A DNA stretch of 41,089 nt from Bacteroidota bacterium (lineage in GTDB: Bacteria; Bacteroidota; Bacteroidia; Bacteroidales; UBA5342): NCBI GenBank assembly GCA_003249935.1, contig QKHT01000087.1:1-41089 (forward strand), in the 5' to 3' direction. The notes beneath the pieces were generated by a model, which had not been told where the DNA came from, ran no database searches, and worked only from the letters and a program-made list of their open reading frames with translations. Within the stretch, counting starts at the first letter, position 1. Each line of letters starts with the position of its first letter. The translations under genes and the position numbers were made by a program. Of this stretch, positions 15,518 through 25,229 are shown in pieces.

Positions 15518-16195
15518 TTACGACATAATTACAGGAAGAACAGAAGCTGCAATAAGAATAAGGAAGAGTACAGCGGAAAACAGCACTAAAGGCAAATATA
15601 CAGGTATCTGGAAATTAAGCGATTCGCTTGAAGCATACCGGGAAATATAAATTTTTAAAAGGCCGCGATAGACCAAAGTACCGGCAAGAATACCCCATGC
15701 CATACCTGCCAAAATATCAAAAGGAAAGTGTACGCCAATATAAATTCTGCTGTACGAAAGCAACGCAGCCCAAATAAACAGCGTTACAGAGATTATTCGT
15801 TTTCGGAAAACCAAACTAATCAAAGTGGCTAAACCAAAAGTATTGGCTGCATGAGCCGAAAAAAAACCGAATTTTCCGCCCCTGTAACCATTTACAATAT
15901 GCACATCGTACATAAGTGACGGATCGCGTGACGGGCGCAGCCGTTCGACAAAATTTTTAACCACATTTGCCCCCTGATCGCACAAAATGACCACAGCAAC
16001 AATTGCCAATACCAGAAATAACCATTCGCGCCATGGGCGTTTAAATACTGCAAACAACAAAACAATGACAAAAGGAAGCCATGATTTGGGATTTGTAATC
16101 AGATACATTACACCGTCGAAGAACGGCGAATGAAAACTGTTTAACCGGAGAAGCAGTGATTTATCTAAATCGTTAATACTGTGAATTAATGACAT
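15518..16195 (-). CDS. PAP2-family membrane phosphatase
   Basis: A 225-residue integral membrane phosphatase with five or six transmembrane segments. All three motifs are present: KxxxxxxRP (K80 to P88), SAH in place of PSGH (S113-H115) and SRxxxGxHFPxD (S149-D160), which bring together the catalytic histidines and phosphate-binding arginines. Substrates in the family include undecaprenyl diphosphate, phosphatidylglycerol phosphate and lipid A phosphates; the sequence does not decide which. It is single, and divergent from the following operon. Confidence 0.88.
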   Translation of the reverse strand: MSLIHSINDLDKSLLLRLNSFHSPFFDGVMYLITNPKSWLPFVIVLLFAVFKRPWREWLFLVLAIVAVVILCDQGANVVKNFVERLRPSRDPSLMYDVHIVNGYRGGKFGFFSAHAANTFGLATLISLVFRKRIISVTLFIWAALLSYSRIYIGVHFPFDILAGMAWGILAGTLVYRGLLKIYISRYASSESLNFQIPVYLPLVLFSAVLFLILIAASVLPVIMS

Positions 16196-16348
16196 AACGA
16201 GATTCTAAATATGATGAAGTGTCAGCGAAGATAATAAAAACAATAAAGGTTCACCACTATTCATCTTAAATAACCCCAAATATTGCAATTTGCAGTTTTA
16301 AATCGGATACAAATATTGTAAAAGGTTTCAGTAACCAAAAAATCAAAT

Positions 16349-16356
16349 TATCTTTG
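16349..16356 (+). promoter_or_regulatory. Promoter -7 element (TATCTTTG) of the TPR-NfeD-FloA operon
   Basis: TATCTTTG matches TAnnTTTG exactly, 24 bases before the start codon at 16380. TTTC (16326-16329), 19 bases upstream, is a one-mismatch -33 element. Confidence 0.6.
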
Positions 16357-16379
16357 GGATATAAAAACGCAGTATTATT

Positions 16380-18851
16380 ATGAATTTTAGGCATTTCGCA
16401 CTCTTAGGTTTATCAATTGTTTCAGTTATTGCATTCTCGCAGAATAAAACTGTGGCCGAAGCAGACAAACTTTACAAACAGGAGAACTACCTTAAGGCAT
16501 TACCTATTTACGAAAAACTTACAAAATCGTATTCATCAAATACAACATTTCTGTATCGCTATGGAACCTGCATTTTAAATACCGGTGGAAATATTGAGAA
16601 TGCAGAACAACAATTTGAAAAAGCGTATAAAAAAGGGCTAAAAACTGCCGCTCTCCCATTGGCCGAAGCGCAAATGAAAGGCTACAAGTTCGAAGAAGCC
16701 ATATCCAGCTACAATAACTATTTAAAATCGCTACCACGAAAAAACAATGAAGCCGAAAACATTCAAAAAAGAATCGATTTAGCGGTTCTTTGCCAGGGCT
16801 ATCTCGAAACAATAACCCCAATCGAACTGATTGGCTACAAAGTAGTCGATTCAACCACTTTTTTCCAAAATTATACCATTTCGCCCGAATGCGGTTCTAT
16901 TACCTCGGGCGAAGACAAGAACCTCACATCATTTGGTACAGTGTTCACCCCGGAAAAAGGAGATCGCATGATTTATGCAAAAACAAAGGATGATGCAAAA
17001 AATGCAGACCTGGTAGAGCAATTAAAATTTATAAATACATGGTCTGAACCAAAAATATTACCGGGGGATATTAACAGTAAATCGAACGAATCGTTTCCGT
17101 TTCTTCAGGCCGATGGAAGAACACTCTATTTTTCATCGGACAGAACCGGAGGAATTGGCCAGACAGATTTGTATATGAGCCGACTTAATAGTTCTTCGGA
17201 TGCGTATCTTATGCCAAGAAACATGGGTTTTCCATTCTCTTCGTTCGATAATGATTATCTTCTGGTGGTCGATGACTTAGCCAATATTGGCTATTTTGCA
17301 TCGTCGCGAGGTTGTGTTCCCGGAAAACTCGTTGTTTTTGCATACCGGCCAAACCCAACAAAAAAACTAAAACCCCTTGAATCCATTACAAAAAAAAGGC
17401 TTTGGGCCAAATTGTATCCATTTAACGATTTAATCCCGGATTCGCTCAACAATTTTCCGGCAAATATTACAGCATTGCCTGCCCAAAAGCCGGGTCCAAC
17501 ATTGTCTCAATCCACTGGTTCGCAACCCCTTTTTGTGGTGAATGATACGATAGTTTACTACGATGAAAGAGAATTTATAAGCGACAATGCACTTAAACTT
17601 TTTAGAGAAAGTAACAGTAAACTGTCGCAGCACGACTCTCTGAAAACCTTGTTATTACACAAGCGAAACAAATATGAAATGAGTAACGATGCCGCCGAAC
17701 GGAATGGTTTGGTGAGGGATCTTACATCTTTGGAAAGCCAGATAATTAAGGCTCAGGAGGTGTCGAAGCAACTACTACTTGAGGCACGCTATCTCGAAAT
17801 ACAGAGCATCCTTAAAAGTGGCATTCAAACAAAACCAGCCAAGCAGGTTCAACTAAAAACCAACACAAATACAACCATATTGCCGGCAGTAATAACCCCG
17901 GCAGTTTCGGTTCAACCCAAAAGCACCGACATTAAGATACCATCACGAAATGATATTGTATTTCAGACACTGGCCTTTCGCGAAGTATATCAATCAATAC
18001 TCACACCAGAGCAAATCATTCAAATGTCGCGTTTCAGTACGAACCAACAAACTGGTGAAAAAGGTAATCTTGCTGTGGATATGCTCCTCGAAAACGTATT
18101 CACAACGCCCGATGTGAAACTGACAAGTGACGATTGGGCCAGAATAAAAGAAATTGATCCAACCTGTAATACGGCATTTCCAAACAGTGAAATAGTATCG
18201 AGACTTAAACGAATTCAGGCTTTGAACCTCAACGACAAAATGGAGGCACTTCAAAACAGATTTCAATTACTCGACGATGTTGCACGCAATTTTTACACCA
18301 CAGAAGGGAGAACACTAACACAAAATTCGACCAAATTATTGAACGACGGGCGTATTCTGGTTCAGAACGCGAAAATGCGTCCCTTGTCGCAATACCGTAC
18401 TCTCGACGAGGCTATTGGCGACTATCGCAATAAATATCAAATGTACGAACAGGGTATCGAAAAGGTTGAAAATGCCATTATGGACTCATATATGGCTATG
18501 CTCAACACCCCCCGAAACGAACCAATGCAGACAGCTGTTACTAATTTGCCAAAACAAAATACAACGACAACACCGGTTAAATCAAAGCCTGCTACGACCC
18601 CGGAAGTTACCGGAAAGGTAGTTTACAGAATACGCTTTGGACTATTCTCAAAATCGCCCGACGAATCGAAATTTCCGGGGTTCACACCCTTATATATCGA
18701 ACCGTTAGGCAAAGGGTTAAAACGTTATTATTCGAGAAGTTATGCAAGTTTTGAGGAGGCCCGATCGGCGCTTGAAAACACAGACAGAACCGAATATCCT
18801 GATGCGTTAGTTGTAAAATTTGTAAACGGGGTAGCCCAAAAATCAAAGTAG
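16380..18851 (+). CDS. Exported TPR / PD40 propeller protein with SPOR-like C-terminus
   Basis: An 823-residue envelope protein of unknown function. Residues 1-20 form a signal peptide (cleavage near AFSQ). Residues of about 24-130 form tetratricopeptide repeats (ADKLYKQENYLKALPIYEKL). Residues of about 230-310 carry PD40 beta-propeller blades (LQADGRTLYFSSDRTGGIG). A long, charged, probably coiled-coil middle follows (about 390-700). Residues of about 740-823 look like a SPOR-type domain (RIRFGLFSKSP...RYYSRSYASFEEARSAL), which in other proteins binds denuded peptidoglycan. The TPR-propeller front resembles PorE-type proteins of the type IX system, but the OmpA domain is absent and SPOR takes its place. 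It is the first gene of a three-gene operon with 2-base gaps. Confidence 0.7.
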   Translation: MNFRHFALLGLSIVSVIAFSQNKTVAEADKLYKQENYLKALPIYEKLTKSYSSNTTFLYRYGTCILNTGGNIENAEQQFEKAYKKGLKTAALPLAEAQMKGYKFEEAISSYNNYLKSLPRKNNEAENIQKRIDLAVLCQGYLETITPIELIGYKVVDSTTFFQNYTISPECGSITSGEDKNLTSFGTVFTPEKGDRMIYAKTKDDAKNADLVEQLKFINTWSEPKILPGDINSKSNESFPFLQADGRTLYFSSDRTGGIGQTDLYMSRLNSSSDAYLMPRNMGFPFSSFDNDYLLVVDDLANIGYFASSRGCVPGKLVVFAYRPNPTKKLKPLESITKKRLWAKLYPFNDLIPDSLNNFPANITALPAQKPGPTLSQSTGSQPLFVVNDTIVYYDEREFISDNALKLFRESNSKLSQHDSLKTLLLHKRNKYEMSNDAAERNGLVRDLTSLESQIIKAQEVSKQLLLEARYLEIQSILKSGIQTKPAKQVQLKTNTNTTILPAVITPAVSVQPKSTDIKIPSRNDIVFQTLAFREVYQSILTPEQIIQMSRFSTNQQTGEKGNLAVDMLLENVFTTPDVKLTSDDWARIKEIDPTCNTAFPNSEIVSRLKRIQALNLNDKMEALQNRFQLLDDVARNFYTTEGRTLTQNSTKLLNDGRILVQNAKMRPLSQYRTLDEAIGDYRNKYQMYEQGIEKVENAIMDSYMAMLNTPRNEPMQTAVTNLPKQNTTTTPVKSKPATTPEVTGKVVYRIRFGLFSKSPDESKFPGFTPLYIEPLGKGLKRYYSRSYASFEEARSALENTDRTEYPDALVVKFVNGVAQKSK

Positions 18852-18853
18852 AT

Positions 18854-19324
18854 ATGGATATATTGATTATCGTTTTATTATTAATTTTCGCCATCATTCT
18901 GTTGATACTTGAAATATTTGTATTGCCCGGGTTTGGCATTGCAGGTATCGCAGGCATTTTATTTTCTGTTGGCGGCATTTATTACGCATTTCGCGATTTT
19001 GGAACAACAGGTGGCGTAGTTACCATTGTTTCGATGCTGGTTGCCTTTGCAGTAACCATTGCCGTTTCACTTAAATCGGGCACCTGGCAACGCATCTCGC
19101 TTAAAGCCGATATCAATGGAATTAATGACCCATTGAAAGATACAGATATAAAACCGGGCGATGTAGGTATGACCATTGGCCGGTTGGCCCCAATGGGAAA
19201 AGTCACCATTAACGGATCTATTGTCGAGGCTAAATCGATTGGGGGTTATATTAACCAAAAAACCCCGGTTGAAGTTGTAAAAATATTAAACACAAATATT
19301 GTTGTTAAACCAATAAATTCTTAG
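18854..19324 (+). CDS. NfeD-like membrane protein
   Basis: A 156-residue short NfeD protein. The first 75 residues form two or three transmembrane segments ([19 protein letters not shown]; then [14 protein letters not shown]). The C-terminal OB-fold domain begins around residue 90 and includes [20 protein letters not shown]. Short NfeD proteins without a ClpP-like protease domain are usually encoded next to flotillin-type proteins and interact with them. Here the flotillin gene starts 2 bases after the stop, which strongly supports the pairing. Confidence 0.85.
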   Translation: MDILIIVLLLIFAIILLILEIFVLPGFGIAGIAGILFSVGGIYYAFRDFGTTGGVVTIVSMLVAFAVTIAVSLKSGTWQRISLKADINGINDPLKDTDIKPGDVGMTIGRLAPMGKVTINGSIVEAKSIGGYINQKTPVEVVKILNTNIVVKPINS

Positions 19325-19326
19325 TT

Positions 19327-20307
19327 ATGCAAGATCTTCAAGGATTTGGAACGATAGGGCTATTTGCCATTGGCATTGTCGTCTTTATTATGTTCCTGTA
19401 TTATGTACCTGTGGTACTGTGGGTTTCGGCCCTTGTATCTAATGTACGTATTTCGTTGCTTCAACTTGTGTTGATGCGTATACGTAAAGTGCCGCCAACG
19501 GTGATTGTGCGGGCCATGATTGAAGCCCATAAAGCGGGCATTGTATCGTTAAAACGTGATGATCTGGAAGCTCACTACCTCGCAGGAGGCCATGTAGAGC
19601 AGGTTGTACATGCATTGGTATCGGCTAGTAAAGCCAATATCGATCTGTCGTTTAAAATGGCTACCGCCATTGACCTTGCCGGCCGCGATGTATTTAATGC
19701 GGTGCAGATGTCGGTAAACCCTAAAGTGATCGACACCCCACCGGTAACCGCAGTGGCTAAAGATGGTATTCAGCTCATTTGCAAAGCCAGGGTAACGGTT
19801 CGTGCCAACATAAAACAATTGGTAGGTGGAGCCGGCGAAGAAACCATTCTGGCGCGTGTAGGCGAAGGGATTGTTTCGTCGATTGGTTCGAGTGCAAGCC
19901 ACAAAACAGTGCTCGAAAATCCGGATTTTATTTCGAAAGTGGTTTTGGACAAGGGCCTCGATGCCGGAACGGCGTTCGAAATTCTATCGATTGATATTGC
20001 CGACATTGATATAGGCAAAAACATTGGTGCGGTACTTCAGACCGACCAGGCCGAAGCGGATAAAAAGATTGCACAAGCCAAAGCCGAAGAACGCCGTGCC
20101 ATGGCGGTGGCACTCGAACAAGAAATGGTTGCCAAGGCACAGGAAGCCAAAGCAAAGGTTATATTGGCCGAAGCCGAAATTCCGATGGCCATTGCCGAAT
20201 CGTTTCGATCGGGAAATCTTGGCATTATGGACTATTACAAACTCCGTAATATACAAGCAGATACCAACATGCGCGATGCTATTGCAGGGGATGGCAAAAA
20301 AGAATAA
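19327..20307 (+). CDS. floA: Flotillin-like protein FloA
   Basis: A 326-residue membrane-anchored scaffold protein of the FloA (YqfA) type that organises membrane microdomains. The N-terminal hydrophobic hairpin (residues of about 8-40) is followed by the conserved [18 protein letters not shown] segment, the SPFH-type domain, and a C-terminal alanine/glutamate-rich coiled coil ([18 protein letters not shown]). Length matches the family. It is cotranscribed with NfeD and the TPR/SPOR protein, suggesting that the latter also acts at the microdomain. Confidence 0.92.
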   Translation: MQDLQGFGTIGLFAIGIVVFIMFLYYVPVVLWVSALVSNVRISLLQLVLMRIRKVPPTVIVRAMIEAHKAGIVSLKRDDLEAHYLAGGHVEQVVHALVSASKANIDLSFKMATAIDLAGRDVFNAVQMSVNPKVIDTPPVTAVAKDGIQLICKARVTVRANIKQLVGGAGEETILARVGEGIVSSIGSSASHKTVLENPDFISKVVLDKGLDAGTAFEILSIDIADIDIGKNIGAVLQTDQAEADKKIAQAKAEERRAMAVALEQEMVAKAQEAKAKVILAEAEIPMAIAESFRSGNLGIMDYYKLRNIQADTNMRDAIAGDGKKE

Positions 20308-20323
20308 CCCTTATTGAAGATAA

Positions 20324-20357
20324 TAAAAAAAGACGGCCTGATGGTCGTCTTTTTTTT
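20324..20357. terminator. Bidirectional terminator between floA and the E1 fusion gene
   Basis: A-rich and T-rich flanks surround GACGGCC-TGAT-GGTCGTC (one G-U pair). The stem lies between two convergent genes and has seven or more T on either strand. Confidence 0.88.
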
Positions 20358-20386
20358 ATGCTGAATCACCCGTGTGAAATCCACCA

Positions 20387-22819
20387 TTAATAAATCGCAG
20401 GAAACTTATCGGGGTTGAATTCGTGCATCATGGCATAAATTTTTTCGAATAAGTCCTCACTATTTGGATTTGAGAAATAATCGCCATCGGTACCATAAGC
20501 CGGCCGGTGGGCTCGGCCGGTGAGTGTTGCCGGCGGTTGATCGAGGAAATAGAATGCTTTTTGCTCCTCTACCACCTTGTGCATCATATAACCGGTAGCT
20601 CCACCGGGCACATCTTCATCAAAAAACAACACCCGACCGGTTTTTTTAACCGAAGCAGAAATGATGTGATTTAAATCGAATGGTAATAATGTCTGCACAT
20701 CAATAATTTCGGCCGAAATGCCAAATTCTTTCAATTGGGGCAACGTTTCTAAGGCAATACGCACACATGCACCATAGGTAACCACCGTAATATCACTACC
20801 TTCAACCAAAATTTCCGGTTCACCCAAAGGAAGGGTAAAATGGCCAAGATTTGCAGGCACCGACTCTTTAATTCTATAACCATTAAGTGGTTCGATGACC
20901 ACCGCCGGGTCATTTCCACGAAGTAACGTATTGTAAAAACCGGCGGCACGTGTCATATCGCGCGGCACACAAATATGCAATCCTCTCAAACTATTAATTA
21001 GAATGCCCATGGGCGAACCCGAATGCCAGATACCTTCGAGACGATGTCCACGGGTACGTATAATAAGAGGTGCCGATTGACCTCCCACTGTACGCCACGA
21101 TAATGTAGCCAGATCGTCGGAAAGTGTTTGAATGGCGTACATGAGGTAATCGAGGTATTGAATTTCGGCCACAGGTCGTAATCCACGCATGGCCAGACCA
21201 ATACCCTGACCTACAATGGTTGTTTCGCGTATACCGGTATCGGTTACACGCCATTCGCCATATTTTTCCTGCAAGCCTACAAGTCCCTGATTTACATCGC
21301 CAAGTTTGCCGCTATCTTCGCCAAAAATAACGATACGGGGATCGAGATCGAGCAACACATCAAAATTACGCCGTATAATCTCGCTGCCGTTAACCAATTC
21401 GGGTGTTTGTGAAAAGCGTAAAACCTCGCGGACCACATTTAGGGGTGAATTTTTTTCGGAATACAAATGAGAAGAATATATTTTGTTATTCTCTTCCATT
21501 TTTTCTGCAATCCATTCCGACAACTGCGAACGGAGATTTTTCGGGGCAGTACAGGTGTTGCAAACGTAACGCAATATCTTTTTTGCAGCACCTAAAATAT
21601 CCTTTTTCGAAGGTTCGGGCAAAGTAAGTACCTGTGCCAGAATTTCGTCGAGTTTTGCATCTTTTCCATTCGGACATGCACAGTTTTTTTTGTGTACAAT
21701 TTGCTCTAATTCTGATAGATAAACATTAAAATGAGCCCGATGAAGTTCGAACGATTCCCTGCGTGCCTGTCTCACTATTTCGTGGGCTTCCGATTCGATT
21801 TTTTCGAGAATTTCTTCGGTAGCAATTCCGTTTTCAATAATCCATTTGTGCATTTTTAAAATGCAATCGTGGTCTTTTTCCCAGTTCAGTTGTTCGGCAG
21901 ATTTGTATCTTTCGTGCGAACCGGAAGATGAATGACCCAATGGTTGGGTTAGTTCTTCGACATGAACCAACACCGGGATATGATGTACCCGGGCCTTTGA
22001 CACTGCATTTTCGAAAGCTTTGCAAAGACCCGGATAATCCCAGCCTTTTACACTGATGATATGAATGCCATTGGAATGGGGTGTTTTTTCGAACCCCGAC
22101 AAAATTTTGGAGATACTTTCCTTGGTAGTTTGTAATTTTTTTGGGACAGAAATACCGTAACCATCATCCCAAACAGCCATAACAAGCGGTATTTGCAAAA
22201 CGCCTGCGGCATTAATTGCTTCCCAAAAATGGCCTTCTGAAGTACTGGCATCGCCAATAGTTCCGAAGGCGACTTCGTTGCCATGGTTACTAAGTCGATT
22301 ATATACAAATAATTGCGGATTTTCGCGAAACAATTTCGATGCGTAAGCCAAACCAATCAAGCGGGGCATTTGTCCTGCCGTACACGATATATCTGATGCC
22401 GAATTTTTTTGCGTTGTAAGATTCTTCAATTCACCCTGAATATCGAAGAGCCGGGTTCCATAATGGTTATTCATGCTCCGTCCGCCATTATCCGGGTTTC
22501 TTACCAAATCGCAATCGCCATAAAGTTGGGCGAAGAAATTCAACGGATTGCTCATTCCTGTTGCAAACATAAAGGTTTGATCGCGATAGTAGCCCGAACG
22601 CCAGTCGCCTGCTTTAAACACATGCGACATTGCAATTTGTGCCAACTCCTTTCCATCGCCGAAAATGCCAAACTTTGCTTTTCCGTTAAGAACCTCGCGC
22701 CGCCCAATAATACTGCAATACCGGCTAATCCAGGCAAGTTTAAAATCGTTTAAAACCTGCTTGCAAAAAGATTCGAAAGTTATATTTGAAGCCTGTATTT
22801 TACTATTCGAACTATTCAT
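20387..22819 (-). CDS. 2-oxoacid dehydrogenase E1, fused alpha and beta subunits
   Basis: An 810-residue thiamine-diphosphate enzyme that decarboxylates a 2-oxo acid and passes the acyl group to lipoyl E2. The alpha half (residues 1 to about 400) contains the cofactor site GTIGDASTSEG (about 187-196) with WDDGYGIS (217-224). The beta half starts near residue 465 and contains FGEDSGKLGDVNQG, TDTGIRETTIVGQGIGLA with the activating glutamate, and IRTRGHRLEGIWHSGSP. Two-subunit E1 enzymes are normally encoded by two genes; this fused form is common in Bacteroidota. No E2 or E3 gene is nearby, so pyruvate versus branched-chain substrate is open. It lies 63 bases behind the transporter genes and may share their transcript. 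Confidence 0.85.
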   Translation of the reverse strand: MNSSNSKIQASNITFESFCKQVLNDFKLAWISRYCSIIGRREVLNGKAKFGIFGDGKELAQIAMSHVFKAGDWRSGYYRDQTFMFATGMSNPLNFFAQLYGDCDLVRNPDNGGRSMNNHYGTRLFDIQGELKNLTTQKNSASDISCTAGQMPRLIGLAYASKLFRENPQLFVYNRLSNHGNEVAFGTIGDASTSEGHFWEAINAAGVLQIPLVMAVWDDGYGISVPKKLQTTKESISKILSGFEKTPHSNGIHIISVKGWDYPGLCKAFENAVSKARVHHIPVLVHVEELTQPLGHSSSGSHERYKSAEQLNWEKDHDCILKMHKWIIENGIATEEILEKIESEAHEIVRQARRESFELHRAHFNVYLSELEQIVHKKNCACPNGKDAKLDEILAQVLTLPEPSKKDILGAAKKILRYVCNTCTAPKNLRSQLSEWIAEKMEENNKIYSSHLYSEKNSPLNVVREVLRFSQTPELVNGSEIIRRNFDVLLDLDPRIVIFGEDSGKLGDVNQGLVGLQEKYGEWRVTDTGIRETTIVGQGIGLAMRGLRPVAEIQYLDYLMYAIQTLSDDLATLSWRTVGGQSAPLIIRTRGHRLEGIWHSGSPMGILINSLRGLHICVPRDMTRAAGFYNTLLRGNDPAVVIEPLNGYRIKESVPANLGHFTLPLGEPEILVEGSDITVVTYGACVRIALETLPQLKEFGISAEIIDVQTLLPFDLNHIISASVKKTGRVLFFDEDVPGGATGYMMHKVVEEQKAFYFLDQPPATLTGRAHRPAYGTDGDYFSNPNSEDLFEKIYAMMHEFNPDKFPAIY

Positions 22820-22882
22820 TTTAACTACAATATCGTATGTTCTCCGTGTAAATAAACCGCGAAACGGGTTCGGATGTTCAAA

Positions 22883-23638
22883 TCAGAAAGTATCTTTAAT
22901 CCGCCGATACAAATTGGAGGCAAAAACAAAGTTATTAAGATCTTCATTATCACTTTTAAAAACCTCTTCTTTGGTTCCCTCCCATGCATTACGACCTTCG
23001 TTAATAAACAAAATCCGGTCGCCTATCTCCATTACTGAGTTCATATCGTGGGTATTTATTATCGTGGTCATATTATATTCCTCGGTAATATCATGGATTA
23101 ACTGGTCTATTACCAGCGATGTTTTAGGGTCGAGGCCACTATTTGGTTCATCGCAGAACAAATATTTTGGATTAAGTGCAATAGCCCTTGCAATGGCAAC
23201 ACGCTTTTGCATGCCCCCGCTAATTTCTCCGGGCATAAGCTTATGTGCATGTTGCAGTTTAACCCTTTCGAGACAAAACTCCACCCTTTTACGCTTTTCG
23301 GCATTGGTCATAGAGGTAAACATATCGAGCGGAAAACGAACGTTCTCCTCAACCTTCATCCAGTCGAAAAGTGCACTGCCCTGAAAAAGCATACCAATTT
23401 CACGACGGATAAGAATCCGGTCCTTTTGTGAACCGTGCAACGAAAAATCGCGACCATCGAACAATATTTTACCTTCGTCGACATTGTGTAATCCCACAAT
23501 ACTTTTAAGCAAAACGGTTTTGCCCGATCCGCTTCGGCCTATAATCAGATTCGTTTTTCCTTCGAGAAACTTTACACTGATGTTTTTCAGAATTGGTTTA
23601 CCATCGAACGATTTGGAAGCATTAATTACATCTATCAT
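22883..23638 (-). CDS. mlaF: ABC transporter ATPase, MlaF-like
   Basis: A 251-residue cytoplasmic ATPase. Walker A is GRSGSGKT (34-41), the signature is ISGGMQKR (139-146), Walker B is YLFCDEP (159-165), and the switch histidine is in NTHD. The segment following Walker B, NSGLDP, is typical of MlaF/Mkl ATPases of lipid-transport MCE systems. Its start overlaps the permease stop by 4 bases (ATGA), so the two are translationally coupled. The MCE substrate-binding protein is not in this window. Confidence 0.87.
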   Translation of the reverse strand: MIDVINASKSFDGKPILKNISVKFLEGKTNLIIGRSGSGKTVLLKSIVGLHNVDEGKILFDGRDFSLHGSQKDRILIRREIGMLFQGSALFDWMKVEENVRFPLDMFTSMTNAEKRKRVEFCLERVKLQHAHKLMPGEISGGMQKRVAIARAIALNPKYLFCDEPNSGLDPKTSLVIDQLIHDITEEYNMTTIINTHDMNSVMEIGDRILFINEGRNAWEGTKEEVFKSDNEDLNNFVFASNLYRRIKDTF

Positions 23639-24378
23639 GTGAGCAACATTTGTGTTAAAAGCAGGTTGGAGATAAGAATAAGAATGGTACTGTTAACCAC
23701 GGCTCTGGTACTCGACTGACCCACATCCAAAGCCCCACCCGAAGTATAGTATCCGTAATACGACGAAACAGAAACAATGATAAATGCGTAAACCTCTGAT
23801 TTAATAACCGAATAAATAATATAGTGCGTTTTTAACGAAAACTGGATGCCATAAATGTAGTTTTCGGGGGTTACAGCATGTGTCATGACTACGCCACCAA
23901 CATATCCTCCTACAACGCCTAAAAACATACTGAATAACACAAGGAAAGGGATAATAAGCAAAAACGCCACAATCTTAGGAAGAATGAGAAAATTTGCACT
24001 ATTTACCCCCATAATCTCTAACGCATCAATTTGTTCGGTAACCCGCATCGTACCAATTTCTGAAGCCACATTAGAGCCAACCTTTCCTGCAAGAATAAGG
24101 CAAACAATAGTGGAAGAAAATTCCAGAAACATGGTATCGCGGGTAACATAACCAACCGTATACCGCGGCAAGAAAGGACTTTCCATATTATATGCCGTTT
24201 GAATAGCAATAACAGCACCAATAAACACCGAAATAATGGCTACAATGCCACCCGAATTGAGCCCAAGTTGCTCAATTTCGCGTATCAATTGCTTAAAAAA
24301 AACTTTTGATTTATCGGGTTTCGAGAAGGTTCGTCCTACCAAAATCCCATATCTGCCTAAATGATCGAAAAAATGCAT
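23635..24378 (-). CDS. mlaE: MlaE-family lipid ABC transporter permease
   Basis: A 247-residue inner-membrane permease of the MlaE family, moving phospholipids between membranes together with MlaF. Conserved segments are GAVIAIQTAYNM, SNVASEIGTMRVTEQIDALEIMGVN and a C-terminal set of transmembrane helices. The open frame extends to a TTG at 24495, but a complete promoter (24430-24399) lies inside that extension. The ATG at 24378 gives the usual length with a start of the form MHFFDHLGRYG. I therefore call 24378. Confidence 0.85.
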   Translation of the reverse strand: MHFFDHLGRYGILVGRTFSKPDKSKVFFKQLIREIEQLGLNSGGIVAIISVFIGAVIAIQTAYNMESPFLPRYTVGYVTRDTMFLEFSSTIVCLILAGKVGSNVASEIGTMRVTEQIDALEIMGVNSANFLILPKIVAFLLIIPFLVLFSMFLGVVGGYVGGVVMTHAVTPENYIYGIQFSLKTHYIIYSVIKSEVYAFIIVSVSSYYGYYTSGGALDVGQSSTRAVVNSTILILISNLLLTQMLLT

Positions 24379-24398
24379 CGGATTCTCTGCTTTTGCCA

Positions 24399-24430
24399 CA
24401 AAAATAGCTTCTTTTAGGGTCAATACCAAA
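24399..24430 (-). promoter_or_regulatory. Promoter of mlaE-mlaF
   Basis: On the minus strand TTTG (24430-24427), a 20-base spacer and TATTTTTG (24406-24399) match both consensus elements. The start codon follows about 20 bases downstream, giving a leader of roughly 15 bases. Confidence 0.65.
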
Positions 24431-24839
24431 AAGCGTGGGGATTTAAGATTTATTATTTCCCTTTCTCTAATCCGAAACAGGCCTTTTACCTTCAATAAAA
24501 TTGGATGCCAATTTCAATTCAGCTAAAATTTGATTACAAACTTCCTTAAATCGTGAGATTTAAGATGTCTTCCAAAATTTAAACGACTCATATCCTGTGA
24601 TTTATAAAAACACACATTATTATAAGATATTTTTAAAATCAATAGATCGTTAGATTTTCGACGGTCGACGTTCGACAAAATTTAACAGAATAATATACAG
24701 TAATTTACAAAAACATGCGATTATGAAATCATCTGAATATCTATGTATTATTTAAGTTTAAAAAGCTTATTAAAGTAAAGATGTTATAAAAAACAGATGA
24801 TCCGGAATAGACTCTAAACAGGAAAAAATCAAAAAAGCC
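24431..24839. other. AT-rich spacer between mlaE and the acyltransferase remnant
   Basis: I see no intact gene. The only repeat is three near-identical 7-mers (TTCGACG, GTCGACG, TTCGACA) at 24657-24677. A minus-strand frame at 24770-25003 is antisense to the acyltransferase remnant and is not called. The stretch looks like decayed sequence left by a deletion. Confidence 0.4.
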
Positions 24840-25223
24840 CATGAAAGCAGAAAAAATGGTTTTGGGTGCAGTATTTCCTTAGTTTTACCTAACATTGCGG
24901 CAACGTGGGTATTCAATGTGTCGCCAACGGTATATGGTTTACTCTTCTCTATAATCATTCTAACAACATTACCGGCTACCAATGCCCTTAAAATATCCGA
25001 CAATTTATGGATTTCGAAATTGCGTATTTACACCTACGGGCTCTATTTATATCACAGTATTGTTGTAAATTTGGTGCTTCAACTACAAAAACAGTTACCA
25101 TTCGAAACAGGATGGCTCTTTATTGCGGGAACTTCATTAACGCATAGCATAGGAGTGAGCCTGTTATCCTTTCATCTGTTCGAAAACCGGTTTTTAAAAT
25201 TTAAACGATATTTTTACAATTAA
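24840..25223 (+). pseudogene. C-terminal remnant of an acyltransferase 3 (OafA/YrhL-like) gene
   Basis: The open frame can be read from about 24801, after a stop at 24798, and has recognisable content from about 24860. It shows two or three hydrophobic segments, then SKLRIYTYGLYLYHSIVVN, then VSLLSFHLFENRFLKFKRYF. These are the last transmembrane helices and the closing signature of acyltransferase-3 membrane proteins, which transfer O-acetyl or similar groups to cell-surface sugars. Family members are about 350-400 residues; only the last 120 or so remain and there is no proper start. A GTG at 24918 could start a short protein, but function is unlikely. It ends 6 bases before the beta-lactamase start codon. 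Confidence 0.65.
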
Positions 25224-25229
25224 TGAGCT

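Noticed and set aside
24657-24677. Three near-identical 7-base units
   Set aside because: Too short and too few to call a functional repeat or a CRISPR array; mentioned only as a feature of the spacer.
24770-25003. 77-codon minus-strand frame
   Set aside because: It is antisense to the acyltransferase remnant, whose sense-strand signatures are clear.
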